Positions 22,795-34,480 of a DNA stretch of 64,000 nt are shown here, piece by piece. Position 1 is the stretch's first letter; each line of letters opens with the position of its first letter. The notes below the pieces were generated by a model, which saw only the letters and a list, made by a program, of their open reading frames with translations, did not search any database and was not told the DNA's origin. The position numbers and the translations under genes are program-made. The DNA is from Chlorops oryzae (lineage: Eukaryota > Arthropoda > Insecta > Diptera > Chloropidae), in assembly GCA_020466095.1 (NCBI GenBank), contig CM035806.1, positions 95,363,803 through 95,427,802 of the forward strand, in the 5' to 3' direction.

Positions 22795-25700
22795 CACTAA
22801 GCAAATAACATATAGAGGTAGGTCTCACGTAGAACAAAAAATTGGCTGATAGTTTCGCTGGGTTCTAGCACCCCAAAAAGCAATTCAAGCGTTCGGAAGC
22901 ATTCGGTTATTGCTTTTGCGTTTGCAAATTGGTTTTGCTTCACATATCAAAGTCAAGTCAGTATGAATTGAAACTCCGAAGCGGAAGGTAGTCGCTTTGT
23001 TGAGTTGAAATTTTTTTTTTTTTTTTTTGTTATTCATATACTTTTATTTCAGCACAACCAACAAGGGCTTTTGAAGGAACATTGGTTAAATTTTAAGTTT
23101 AAAAATAAAGAAATGCGAGTTCACTTTCTTAAAGCCTTCACATTCTTTTGCCATTGATAGTTTACCTCATGTTTCCGAAAAAAGCAAAGTTTTTTGTAAA
23201 ATGCTTGTAAGCGACAAAAAGATATGGAACCCTGAAGCAAAGGTTATTTCCCAAAGCATACAATTTTACTCTGCCAGAACTTATGATTTCTAACAAAATG
23301 ACCTGAAATTAAATCTGCCATCCAAGGAATCATTAGCGCGGTGGGCCCCTTTAAGGCATGTGACACCACGACTAAACACAGCTTTGCTTAGCAATTTAAA
23401 AACAATTTTTCGAATATGTTGAAGTATTTTCCGCTGTATTCCCGATTGAATACACCGTCTAAATACTTTAGTGTGAATAAATAAAGTGAAAGGACACAAA
23501 ATAGATTATTTTCGAATGTTTTATTGAGTTAAAGTCCTTATTACCTATTCAAAATTTAATACCTTAATACAAAAACTCCTAGCAACTACTGGATTAACTT
23601 CCCCAAATCCCTACATTTTGAAACACTAAGGTCCTCACTCTAATCGCCGTTGCCACTGGTGAGTACGTGCGCTTAGAGTTGAGACCTCTCAAACTGTTCG
23701 ATACAAAAGGCTCCTTCCAAGTCTCGATCTTCCGCTTTTATTGAAAGAAAGTGTCGATGCTGCATTATCGATTTCATAATGTTGTTGTTGTTATTCTCTG
23801 CCAGCTTGCACCTCAAGCCAAAACAGGTGTTACAATTGTTGTTCTTCTCGAATTTCCTTGCATTCGGAAATTCGCTTACGAAGTCAGTTATGGTTGTTGT
23901 TGTTGTTTTGTGGTTGGCCAAAACTGATCGATATGCATTTATTGTTGTTGCAGACGGTCTTGGATAAACTGCTTGGTTTTATGGTGACCATATGGAATTA
24001 TGCTGAATGCTCGTGAGTCGAGTATTGACTCACAACAACGGTAGAAATAGAGAAGCAGGATCTGCAGATACATGCGCTACGTACGTGACTATCGGAACAT
24101 CTGCGTGACGGAGGGTTAATTATAAAAGTCATAACTGTTACGGTCCCTGGAAACAAGCTTTCGGAATGTTTGATGTCCCCCATTTGATTAAGTCCGTACG
24201 AAATATTTTAATGAAGGATGATTTGGTGACACCAGACGGAAAAGTTTCGTGGACGGTGATATCCCGGCTTTTTGCAACCGATTCGAAAAATTCTGCTCGT
24301 CTTTGGCCTAAATTAAGCTCGAGGCATATCTTCCCAAATACTTTCGAAAAAATGAATGTCAAATATGCAACTCAAATATTTAGCCACACTGTTTGTGCAG
24401 CAATTCGGACTATGATTACCAATAACGAATTTTCCGATTGCCGCGATACTGCAATTGCTACAGCTAAGTTTGTGGAGAAGCTAAAAAGGCTCTTTGATTG
24501 TTTAAACAGTCATGTCTTATATGACAAAAACCCTTGACGTAGTGGCCTGACAAAAAATAATGAGGTCCATACTTTTCTAAGGCAGATGATAGAATATTTT
24601 CCGAACTGCAAGTACCCCAAAAAGGTTTATTGTATTGATAGAATTATCCTGTCCATTTCTTCTATATTGGCCTTGGGTGAAAAAATTTGGGAGGAAAATC
24701 CCGAAATATTTTTCTTGGCAACATCTAAATTCAATTCAATCAAGATCCCTTAGAAAACTTATTTTACCTAATAAGGTCTCGAGGTGCGGCAAATAATAAT
24801 CCAACTCTGTTTGAATTCAACAATATTGTCGCGAAAATGATTTCAATGAAAATTATCAGCTCTCAAATAATATCAGAAAATTGTGAACTTGATGACGAAA
24901 TTATGATTTCAAATGCAATCGAATGTGAAAATGACAATAAAGAAAGCTCACAATCTATTTCAACGTCGGAAAATGATATATCCGAAGAATTCACGTCAGC
25001 AAGCTCTAAAGAACTCAAATATTTAGCCCTAGATGAAACAGTGACAAATATTGCGGAAAACGTGTTTAACGATAATGCGTTGTGATATTTTGCAGGCTAT
25101 ATACTTTTTAAATTCATGCAAAAACATGATTGTACAAAATGCTCACAGCTCTTAAGACACGATGAAGAGTATGTCAACTCCTCTGAGTTATTTTTACAAA
25201 ATAACAACTATGCTTCTATGATTAATTCATTGAAACTGAAGGCTCCTTCTGACTTCTTCTTTAAATTAATAAGAAAGCACTTCGAGATTTTTAAAAGTTT
25301 CTTTGATAAAACTCCGCATTTTGCACAAAATAAAGAACAAATACTAAAAAAAAAATGAATTTCTGAAACCGAAAAACACTCAGAGTATAGTGAATGGTTT
25401 TCGGAAAATGACAGCTGCTATGAGCACAAAATCTTTTTATTGAACCTTTTTGTTGTAATCCTTATTCGCAAAAATTGCATTTGGATTACTGACAAAATAA
25501 CGCAGAAAACATCAGGTTCAAAAAAACTGAAAATATTTTCACAATAATTTTTTAATTATAAAATTTATCCAATGTTCCTTCAAAAGCGTTAACACCTTTA
25601 AGAAAGTGAACTCGCATTTTCATATTTTAACCATTTACATATATATATATAAAACAAAAAAAAAAAAAATACAAAAAATTAAAGTATAAGTACATATATT

Positions 25701-26754
25701 CGAGAGAATAAAAAAAATTCGTACCGCCAATATTATAAATAGTCGACCACTACCGAAAACTTCTATTCGTTTTGTTGTTGCTTTCTTCATGGCAACTCCC
25801 TACAGAACATTAAGTAGTTCGGTCGATTTGTACGCATCTTTTCTCTCATGTATGAATAATCAAATCGACAGCGATTATAATTTGGGCTTGAAATTTCCAA
25901 TAGAGCAGTGTGCACTTACCTAAGCATGCTCACTTACGCACACTCACTCACGCAGCTACAGTCCGAACGCCCTTGCTCGTTGTGCTGGAATAAAGCCTGA
26001 ATTCCAATTGCGCAGGAGCTGCGTAACGTGAATTCCTGCAAACATTCAACACATGAAAACATATGGAACTAGTTCGAATCAATTTCCTGCATGCTCACGC
26101 ACACGCACGAGTTCGAAAAATTGAATATTTCCTGCGCGTAAGCAACATGACAGCTGAGTATAACAGTTGAAAATAGTAATATAACAGTGTTGTAGAAACT
26201 ATTGAGTACTTTTTTAAGGTACTTGGTACTACGGGGGCATACTTTTCTTGCTCAATAAAGTAATATGCATTAAATTTTATTTTCTTTTAAGCTTCGATGT
26301 CTATATTTATGATTTCTATTATTTATTTGTTGAGTAAATGGGAATATTACATTCCGTTCATAGAAAATAAGACGAGTACAAGAGTAGCTAAAAATGTACT
26401 GAGTCAAGTTAAGATTCAAAACCGCAGCAATGACATGCTCATGCACACGCATTATTGGAAATTGCATTTTTTCCTGCACCTCCTGCGCTATTGGGTTTCT
26501 GGCTTAAATGTATATAATTCAAAAAAAAAAAAAAAAAAAAAATTTCAACTCAACAAAGCGACAACCTTCCGCTTCGGAGTTTCAATTCATACTGACTTGA
26601 CTTTGATATGTGAAGCAAAACCAATTTGCAAACGCAAAAGCAAAAACCGAATGCTTCCGAACGCTTGAATTGCTTTTTGGGGTGCTAGAACCCAGCGAAA
26701 CTATCAGCCATTTTTATGTTCTACGTGAGACCTCAATATGTTATTTGCTTAGTG
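22795..26754 (+). mobile_element. P-superfamily DNA transposon with ~200 bp TIRs (3960 bp)
   Basis: Both ends begin CACTAAGCAAATAACATA followed by a GGTCTCACG stretch. This is strikingly like the P element terminus of Drosophila (CATGATGAAATAACATAAGG, then TGGTC). The inverted repeats extend to about 23010 on the left and from about 26550 on the right, over 200 bp. Further in, a segment with CTTTTGAAGGAACATTGG occurs inverted (about 23068 and 25580). The flanks carry CTTGCGC at 22788-22794 and 26755-26761, a 7 bp duplication (P makes 8). A P-type transposase relic lies inside on the plus strand. Confidence 0.9.
23190..25545 (+). pseudogene. P-element/THAP9-type transposase, broken
   Basis: Pieces in order on the plus strand are as follows. 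23190-23370 has IWNPEAKVISQSIQFYSA, a stop, then LKLNLPSKESLARWAPLR. 24160-24537 has FDVPHLIKSVRNILM, WTVISRLFATDSKN and KYATQIFSHTVCAAIRTMI, ending CLNSHVLYDKNP. About 24560-24760 continues it. 24738-24860 has the LENLFYLIRSRGAANNNPTL block with a catalytic-type acidic residue. 25090-25545 has AGYILFKFMQKHDCTKCSQL, LKLKAPSDFFFKLIRKHF and RKNCIWITDKI. These are the conserved blocks of P/THAP9 transposases. The DNA-binding THAP domain was not found, and 23500-24150 is foreign or decayed. It ends at 24149 in ACGGTCCCTG, which resembles a family F terminus. Several stops and frameshifts make it non-functional. Confidence 0.85.
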
Positions 26755-27209
26755 CTTGCGCGAAAGGCAACCAAACTAATAAAAAGTTGCCGTACATAAT
26801 GAGCGCCCAAATTCGTAGCCGTAGTCAAAAATATATTTGTCAATTTATTACAAAATGAAAACATTCGTGTACATAAAGCAAAAATATAGCCTAATACATT
26901 TATTAAAGTTTCAATTGTGAACTTTTCAAGCAATACAAAGATCCGAGCCGACGCCGTGTTTCTTTGATAATTTTCTTGCAAGTGGCATCATAGTGCCACT
27001 TTGTACCTACCCATATTGTTGTTGGTAGCTTTTTGGTCAGTTTCTCGAAATTGTTGAATTTCTTACTCCTACCTAAGGTTTTTGTTGGTAGCTTTTTGGT
27101 GAATTTCCCCAATTTGTTGAATTTTCTATACCTGACTAATGGTGTATTTCCCCATCGCGGCAGAGCATTTTCGACATCGACAGTTCGACCTACACTACTA
27201 CATGATAAG
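26755..27209. other. Sequence between two P-type ends
   Basis: Contains a ~64 bp segment present twice in tandem (about 27010-27130; marker TTGTTGGTAGCTTTTTGGT). Otherwise unassigned. Confidence 0.45.
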
Positions 27210-27379
27210 CACTAAGCAAATAACATATAGTGGTCTCATGTAGAACATAAAATGGCCTGATAGTTGCGCTGGGCTCTAGCACCCCAAAAAGCAATTCAAG
27301 CGTTCGGAAGCATTCAGTTTTTGCTTTTGCGTTTGAAAATTGGGTTTGCTTCACATAACAAAGTCAAATCAGTATGAAT

Positions 27380-27745
27380 CATATAGAACTATAGCTGCAA
27401 CTTCGGCCAAAAGCTATTACGTGGTACACCACACTTTCTATTACGTGGTTCACCACAACACTCGACTTATGGCGTGGTTCACCACAGTTGAACTTTTTCA
27501 CCAAATCATGCCATAACGCTCCGAAATTTGGCCGAAGTTGCAGCTATAGTTCTATACATATAGAACTATAGCTGCAACTTCGGCCAAAAGCTATTACGTG
27601 GTACACCACACTTTCTATTACGTGGTTCAGCACAACACTCGACTTATGGCGTGGTTCACTAAAGTTGAACTTTTTCACCAAATCATGCCATAACGCGCCG
27701 AAAATTGGCCGAAGTTGCAGCTATAGTTCTATATGGTTCTATATG
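27380..27745. mobile_element. Dimeric palindromic MITE (two 175 bp units)
   Basis: Two nearly identical units, 27382-27556 and 27559-27733, each start TATAGAACTATAGCTGCAAC and end with its inverse. The whole insertion runs from CATATAGAAC to GTTCTATATG and is flanked by the perfect 8 bp duplication GTATGAAT (27372-27379, 27746-27753), as for hAT-type MITEs. Each unit repeats ACGTGGTNCACCACA motifs. Confidence 0.85.
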
Positions 27746-28107
27746 GTATGAATTGAAACTCCGAAGCGGAAGGTTGGCGGCAGTGTTGCCATTCGTAGGG
27801 AAATTTCCCTTTTTTTGGGATTTTTGGAAGAAAAATTGCTTGTAGGGGAAAAGGACAGACTTTTCCAAATCGGCAAAATGTAGGGAATTTTAGATTTTGA
27901 CTTTATTACATACAATTCCAACAAGTTTGCTTGTTAAATAATTAGAAGAAGAAAAAAAAATTTATGAGTTAAAAGTTACTTTGGCATCATTATTTCACAG
28001 AGTTGCACGGAATTGGGCGACATATATTACTATATATGTCACTCAGGAGCCGTTTCCATTTTGACTCGAAAGTTAGATATTGACTATTGTGTAAGTATAG
28101 AAATTAA

Positions 28108-28725
28108 AACAAGTAAGGGTGTTATAGTCAGGCGAGCCTGACAATAGAATACCCGACACAGACACACATGTTCAAATAACATTTAATATCCAGAGGTGTT
28201 TAAGGCTATTAGAGGCCCCATATACCGACCTTTGATAGATTTTTTTATGAAAACCGCCCTTTTGCCACGCCCACTTTTACAATTTTTTTGAATTCTAATC
28301 GGGGGCTTAAATATAAGCTCAAATTCTAAGTTTCATTAAAATATTGCGAAAAAGTCCGATTTTAAGGCAGTTTTGGGATTTTTGTGACGACCCTAGTACT
28401 GGAGGTACCCTTAAAAATGGACCGATCAAGAAAATTTTTTGGAAGGATGTTTAAGGCTACAAAGGAAGCATAAGTGCCAAATTTCGTTCAAGTCCCATTT
28501 GAATTTCGGGTGTAGGAGACAATTTTCGAAAACCGCCCTTCTGCCACGCCCAATTTTCCAATTTTCGGAAATAATATTACTGGCCTTTAAATATGATCAA
28601 ATATCAAATTTCATCAAAATATCTTGAAAAACATCGGTTTTAGAGCAGTTTTTGTGATTTTCATAACAGACCCTAGTACTGGAGGTACCCCTAAAAATGG
28701 TCCGATCGGGTCCATTCTCGATTTG
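28108..28725 (+). mobile_element. Helentron/DINE-1-like repeat, family A, 3' truncated
   Basis: Starts AACAAGTAAGGGTGTTATAG and has AGAATACCCGACACAGACAC and the two CCCTAGTACTGGAGGTACCC segments. It ends near GGGTCCATTCTCG without the terminal hairpin. Just before it, 28022-28090 matches the left end of the 49342 MITE. Confidence 0.8.
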
Positions 28726-28749
28726 GTGTGACAGCCATTCATCTGTTTG

Positions 28750-29366
28750 CAGTGCTGCCAATTGTAAGGAAATTTCCTTAAAAATTTTTTAGGGATTTTT
28801 TAAACAAAAAATAACTTGTAGGGACAAAAGGACTGATTTCTTAAAATCGACAAATGTACGGAATTTGTGATTTATTCTAAAATATTTAATAAATTTTGTA
28901 TAAATTTCGTTGTCATAAAATTAAAAAGACAAAATAAAAACAATGCCAACCTGTGTTTATGTGAAAAAGTTCGGTCGAAGCTCTCGTTAAGCGTCGATAG
29001 TCTACAAATTTGAAAATTTAAATATTATTTGTATAGGCAAGATCAGGCCTATTCATAATTTTAATGAAATAATTTTTACTTGAACCACAACAAAAAAACT
29101 TAATTTTTGAAAGAAACTTTTTATTTTTGAAAAAAAAAAACCAAATTTCAAATGACTTTAGTACGATCCGGAGTTCCAGACTACCCTGAAAGATTCTGAA
29201 AAATATTAACCTACCATATTCATGGCTACTCATAAATTTTTGTATGCAAGAGGCATATTATTTAAAAAAAAATAAAACGATATTTGTGGTAGGGAAAAAC
29301 GTAAAGAATTGTGGGGATTTTTTGTTTAGTTTGTAGGGAGTTTTTCGTTTGCGTGTGGCAGCATTG
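28750..29366. mobile_element. Inner hAT-like element (617 bp)
   Basis: The ends are CAGTGCTGCCAATTG and ...TGGCAGCATTG, with flanks TCTGTTTG (28742-28749) and GCTGTTTG (29367-29374), a 7-of-8 match. The terminal sequences resemble those of the enclosing element, so it is a close relative inserted into it. Confidence 0.75.
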
Positions 29367-29725
29367 GCTGTTTGTTTCTTTGGTTTTTTTCAAAATTTGA
29401 CAGTAGTGTTGCAGCATTTCTTCGATACATATCGAAAAACACAGAGTTGCATTCAGTTTGTTCCGGATTTCTCTTGGGATTTCGTTGAAATCCAATTTCT
29501 GAGCGGATTTCGTTTGATATTCATTTGTATGGGAAATCCGCTGGATTTCGACTGGATATCGGCTGAAATCCTCAAAAGTGCCGAAATCCCGGGATTTCGA
29601 TGCCGTCTGAATGCCATATAAAGAATTTTAGGGAATTTTTTTTGTAGTTTGTAGAGAATTTTCATTTTTTCTTCTGGCAACACTGGTTGGTGCTTTGTTG
29701 AAATACAATTTTTTATATTTTTTTT

Positions 29726-30415
29726 TATTCTCTTGTATGTGTGTACGCACGTTAATGTGTGCGCAAATGCCACATGGCCTTGTCTTGTCTTGTCAAAGAA
29801 GACAACAATGTTATTGTAAGTTTCGGTAATATTTGATTTTTTTCAATTCGACTAAAGTATTTTACTTTTTTATGAATAAACTTTTTAGTAAAATTAATTT
29901 GTTATTAAATTGATTTTCTCCTTCATGAAAACTGAATATCGTTGACAGCGACAGAAATTTAGGCATAAAAAAAAATTTGGCCCGAATGCTGCCATCCGGG
30001 CTGCATTAAATATTCAACCAACATTGTACATATTGAACTGGTGGAAAATTTTTGTGGATTGTTTTGATATCGAAAGGAAAAAAATTATTTGTTTTTTCGG
30101 CTTTGTTTTCGAAATTCGACTGGATAAAAATTGATTAATTCAAAAAGATTAAACGAAAAATAAGATATGGATAGTAATAATGCTGGTATTTGCGAATTAC
30201 GGTATTTTATCATGAAAATTGTAAGTGCTCCTAGAATAATAAAAAATAAAAATAAAACAGATTTTTGAGTTCAAAGACCTGTAAGTTTTTTTTTTTTGCT
30301 CACCTAGGCGTCAGCAAAAACTTAAGACCACATAATAGAATATCCAATTTTTTATATGATATATAATCACTTTTACTGCTACTATTTGCAACTCTGGTTT
30401 TTATACCCATTTTTA
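29726..30415. other. Unassigned intron sequence
   Basis: AT-rich with a GCCCGAATGCTGCCATCCGG stretch near 29980. No element boundaries recognised. Confidence 0.4.
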
Positions 30416-30998
30416 AGGCTGGTCTCCAGTTCGGTAAGGAATGTCAGCAGAAATTTTACATATTTTTCTCCGATGAAAAAAGCTAGTACTACAGAACTTT
30501 TTAGTGCAACAGAGGCAATCTGTCATATGTCACATGTGTCAAAAAAGTGAAACGAAACACAGAAATTAAAAAGGCGCGATTATAAACATTCAGAATAAAA
30601 AGCGCGCAAATTCTTCTACTCTCTTTAACAAGCGATATTAATTCGCGTTTATTCTCGTTTGAGAAATTTATTAAGCGTTTTTGGTTTTTTTTTTTGGGGT
30701 TTTTCTCCATGTTTTTTGAAAAAACCCGAAAAATGGATGCACTATTTCTATACAATCACAACTGACCTACCTCACTTGTCAAAATTTCTCCAAGAAACAA
30801 TTCATTTGCAATTATTTCTGCTGATAGCCGGGGTTACCGTGCACATTTTATGTCAAAAAACGTATTAAAATATGTACTACTTTTTTGCCGAACTGGGGAC
30901 TGCATGCAGAAAATTTCTTGAAGAAATATTTCTTAAGCATTTCTTTGGCTTTTTTTTATATGGAGTTTTTCATTCCTTGGGGAACTGGAGACCAGCCT
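30416..30998. mobile_element. Tourist-like MITE (family C, copy 2, 583 bp)
   Basis: Terminal inverted repeat AGGCTGGTCTCCAGTTC / GAACTGGAGACCAGCCT, flanked by TTA at 30413-30415 and 30999-31001. Related to 11849-12435. No coding capacity. Confidence 0.85.
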
Positions 30999-31001
30999 TT
31001 A

Positions 31002-31418
31002 AAAACGAATTGCGTTAAGAATGCAGATTTGTTCAAAAAAAAACTTGTTCAAAAAAGATGTCAATGAAAACAAAAACGCTTGCTCTTTTTGATTTTATTC
31101 TAAATGACATCTGTTAATGTTCCAAAAAATGCACAAACGATTTCGTTATAAATAAAGCTACAAATATTGGAAGAAATATTAATCGTAATTTTCTCACTAT
31201 ATTGGGTCTGCCAGTTTTAATATAAAAATTTCGTGTTCATAATCGTAATCAACCTCGAAAACCCATATGTGATGATTTTGGTAAAGATTGTTGAATTTTT
31301 TGTAAGGACAGTCCAGAAAAAGTAGTGTTTTTACCCATGTTTTCTGCTTAGAATTGACATAAAAAGACGATACCGGGAGTGACCTGTAGGGCCGTTTTAC
31401 ATGAAATTTCCTTTCAAT
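31002..31418. other. Unassigned intron sequence
   Basis: Nothing recognised between the MITE and the Harbinger element. Confidence 0.4.
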
Positions 31419-31607
31419 AAGGGTATTCACAAGGGGAATTTTAAACGTCGGAAAATCGGAAAATCGCAAAATTGCAACATCGTAAAAAGTTTCTTTGTGA
31501 GCAACCCAGTGAAGAAAGCGTTTATTTATGTTGTAATTTTTACAGCTGGTCTCAACAGCTGTTTTTAACGATTTTGAGTGAATAAAAAAAGGTCCATTTA
31601 TGGTAAA

Positions 31608-32836
31608 ATGCCCAGGGAAAGTGGAAAAACTAAGCTTTTGAAAAATCTATGTCTTCAACATTTATTTGCGCTAAATGATGTCGATTCAGGTAATCCAAAA
31701 AAATAAAAAGTCTATGCTTTCAATTGAAAATATTTGTTTCAGACGAAGAAGAAGAATGTGACCTTAATCTCGATTTTACCATGAATGCCGCTCTTATCTT
31801 AAGCAATTGGCGGAGCACTCACTTGTCGATACCGAAATCAATAAATTGGGCTGAAGAAGTGCTTCCGAACTTTTATGAAGGTAGAATGCGTCAAATGCTT
31901 CGTGTTAGCAGGAATGAATTTCTCCAAATTTTGTCCTTGATTGAAATGGACCCTGTCTTCCATACGCAAAGTGTGACTCCGCAAATGCCTATACACCTAC
32001 AGCTTCAAATTGCACTTTTTCGCTTAGGGTCAAACGGGGAAAACGCTTCAACACGAAAAGTAGCGACTATTTTCGGTGTGGGAGACGGTGGAACGGTGTA
32101 CATCGTCACAAAGCGTATAATTCATGCCTTACTAAACTTGAAAGAAAAATATTTATTTTGGCCAAAAGCAGATGAGCGCAAAAAAATTTTGTAAGAGACA
32201 ATGCACGAATTGCCTGGATGTGTAGGTTACATAGATGGATCCGAGATTCGACTTGCGGAAGCTCCAGCGTTAAATCATGAATTGTATTTTTCGAGGAAGA
32301 AACAGTACGCTATCAAAATTCAAATCGTTTGTGACCATCGTCTATGTATACGACACGCAGTTATTGGGTATCAAGGAAGCGTTCATGACGCAAGAATGTT
32401 TTCGGAATCTTCATTAGCCCAAAATCCACAACAATTTTTTAGCGAAAATGAATACATTGCCGGTGATTCGGCATATCCTCTTTCACAACATCTGCTTACA
32501 CCATTTCGTCAAAATAGTTCTGAATTAACCGATGAGCTTAGAGCTAAATATAATTTACATTTATCTAAATTTAAAGTAAGAATTGAAAACTGCTTCAGCA
32601 GACTTAAGGAGGTTTTCGGCAGCTTAAAAGAGCTTCGATTTCGTCTTCATAACGAAGCTAACTACAAGGACTGTTGCGATTGGATTTTTGCTTGTTGCAT
32701 TTTACACAACATTTTAGTAACCATGAACACATCCGAAGATGCAGGCGAACCCAAAAATGTGGAATTTCCCCCATATATGCGTTCAACCAGCAATATTAGG
32801 GCATCGATAGCTCATTTTATTTCCAGTAACACTTAA
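31608..32836 (+). pseudogene. Harbinger DDE transposase, two exons, one in-frame stop
   Basis: The ATG at 31608 opens a first exon, 31608-31689, with donor GTAATC and acceptor TTTCAG. A 53 bp intron (31690-31742) joins it as VDS-DEEEEC to the main exon. The main exon shows a helix-turn-helix-like N-part (LQLQIALFRLGSNGENASTR) and then the DDE_Tnp_4 core. That core has the first Asp in GYIDGSEIRL, VHDARMF, the second Asp in AGDSAYPL, and the acidic residue in RIENCFSRLKEVFG, with the C-terminal CILHNILV. One TAA at 32192-32194 interrupts the frame between KKIL and ETMHELPGC; otherwise it is intact to the stop at 32836. It would cut and paste the element together with the Myb-like partner. Confidence 0.9.
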
Positions 32837-32959
32837 TTATAAATATTTTATTTTAAGTAACAAACAAAACAAAAATTCAAGGGTTCAACATAAATAAAGG
32901 CACTTCGGCAAAAACAAAAAAAAAAGGTGACAAATTAGTTTTTAAAAGTCTCGACTCTC

Positions 32960-34480
32960 TTAATTTTTTTCCATTTCCACTCTTTCTTTCATACCTATTT
33001 CTTGCATAGCTATTTCTTTTTTCATTTTCAATTCCATAAAGGTGAGATGACACTACGTGTGCAATTCACATATAATTGCTCAAAAAAATGTGTGACACAT
33101 CTGAAACAAATAAAATTTGAAACACATTTATTTGCTCAGGGTATTACACTACGTGTGCAATGCACACATAATTGCTCAAAAAATGTGTGACACATCTGAA
33201 AAACAATTGCACACATAACATTTTCTCGCACAATATACGGACAAATCACACATGTTGATTGCGCAATATTACTAGGTTTCGTTTTTAAAAGATTTCAATG
33301 AAAATAATGTCAAACTAGAGATTTCAGCAGATTGTACTGTATGAGGAAACAGTTTCACGTGTACATATTTTTACAAAATGTTTGTGCAGTTGAAATTTGG
33401 GTTGATTACATTACGCGTGCAACGCACACATTTTATTTGTAAAATATTGTAAGAATTATTTTGAGCAAACAAATTATTCGTCGATTTCATTACGTGTGCA
33501 ATGTTTATGACGTCAGTGAGCAAATATTCGTGCATTGCACACGTAGTGTCATCTCACCTTAAGTCTTATTTTACGTTCAAATTTAAGTTTTTCTTTCTCC
33601 AGTAAAATTTTTTCTTTTTCTAAATTTTGCTCTTTTTCCTGCTTTTCTTTTTCGAGCAATAATTTCTCTCTTTGTATTTTAATTTCTTCTTCTCGCAATT
33701 TCAATTCCATTTCTTTGGACGACTTTCTTATGTCCAATATTTGAGACTGCACTTGGAGCACATCAGCAAGCCCTGTGCGGGAATATATTCCTGTTTGGCT
33801 CCTGTGTGGAGGTTTCTTTGCGTTGCCTGCTGAAGTTAAGGTTTGCTGATCTGAATCCACAAGTTCCACAATACTTTCCAATTCACGTTGAGAATGCTGT
33901 TGATCAACATCTTCCAGAAAGTCTTCGTTGTTTAGATTACTTATCATAGGTGAATTGTTCTCAATATTTTCGTTGCCAGAGTCCAAAATACAAGTTATAT
34001 TTATTTCCTCTCGATACCCGAAGATGTCTTCATATTGATGAAATTGTGGACACTTGGCCAAAATAACGTCTAATAAAAAAAACAAACACGTTCGCTTAAA
34101 GTCCATACATGGCTTTAAAATTTGCATGTTTTCTTACCTTCGATAGTTTCGCCATCCATTGCGCCAGCTCCTGTTGAATTCAGCATTGACTTTGCACTAT
34201 TGTACGCGTTACGCATGTGCCTTCTTTCTATCTCGTACATTTTTCCAATCGAACCCATTTATTCCACACGATTCCAAGAAACGGCAGTAATATTTCTGCG
34301 CTGTTGGCTTTTCCAGAGGCCTATTTTCTTGAATAAACTTAATAAGGCTCTCCAGTTGGCACTCAGTCCACTTTTTGTAGGGTCCCTTGGTCACACGCTT
34401 CTTTAAATTAGGAAAATTGAAGCTTTAAAAATAGATTTTAATTTATAAAAACGAATCAAACTTACCTTTTTGTGTTCCAT
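32960..34480 (-). pseudogene. Harbinger Myb/SANT-like protein, three exons, MITE-disrupted
   Basis: This is the DNA-binding partner of Harbinger transposase. Exon 1 is 34480-34466 (MEHKK), with donor GTAAGT and a 65 bp intron. Exon 2 is 34400-34138, starting KRVTKGPYKKWTECQLESL with the SANT-like Trp spacing and YYCRFLESCGINGFDWK. One extra A in an A-run near 34225 shifts the frame to MYEIERRHMRNAYNSAKSML. A 68 bp intron follows (34137-34070). Exon 3 starts VILAKCPQFHQYEDIFG and becomes a strongly charged Lys/Glu coiled-coil. The MITE at 33040-33559 interrupts it. With one TTA removed the reading continues as KIRL-MELKMKKEIAMQEI to a stop at 32960-32962. The present frame instead stops inside the MITE at 33549. 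Confidence 0.8.
33040..33559. mobile_element. Tourist-like MITE inserted in the Harbinger gene (520 bp)
   Basis: The ends are AGGTGAGATGACACTACGTG and the exact inverse ending CATCTCACCT. TAA is duplicated at 33037-33039 and 33560-33562. Inside are repeats of ACACTACGTGTGCAAT-like motifs (33050, 33146, 33408, 33490). The TAA target indicates the Harbinger group; removing the MITE and one TAA restores the host frame. Confidence 0.9.

Larger units (their letters stand above)
27781..29685. mobile_element. hAT-like element containing further insertions
   Basis: The ends are CAGTGTTGCCATTCG and ...TGGCAACACTG. The flanks are GTTGGCGG (27773-27780) and GTTGGTGC (29686-29693), a 6-of-8 match. It interrupts the P-type end precisely where the sequence should read AAGGT...CTTTGTTGA. 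Inside are a family A Helentron copy (28108-28725) and another hAT (28750-29366). Confidence 0.75.
27210..29725 (+). mobile_element. Second P-type terminus, split by nested insertions
   Basis: 27210-27379 begins CACTAAGCAAATAACATA and matches the outer TIR of the 22795 element. The match resumes at 27754-27780 (AACTCCGAAGCGGAAGGTTG) and again at about 29694-29725 (CTTTGTTGA...AATTTTTT). The gaps are filled by the 27380-27745 and 27781-29685 insertions. So this is one P-type end of about 220 bp interrupted twice. Confidence 0.85.
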
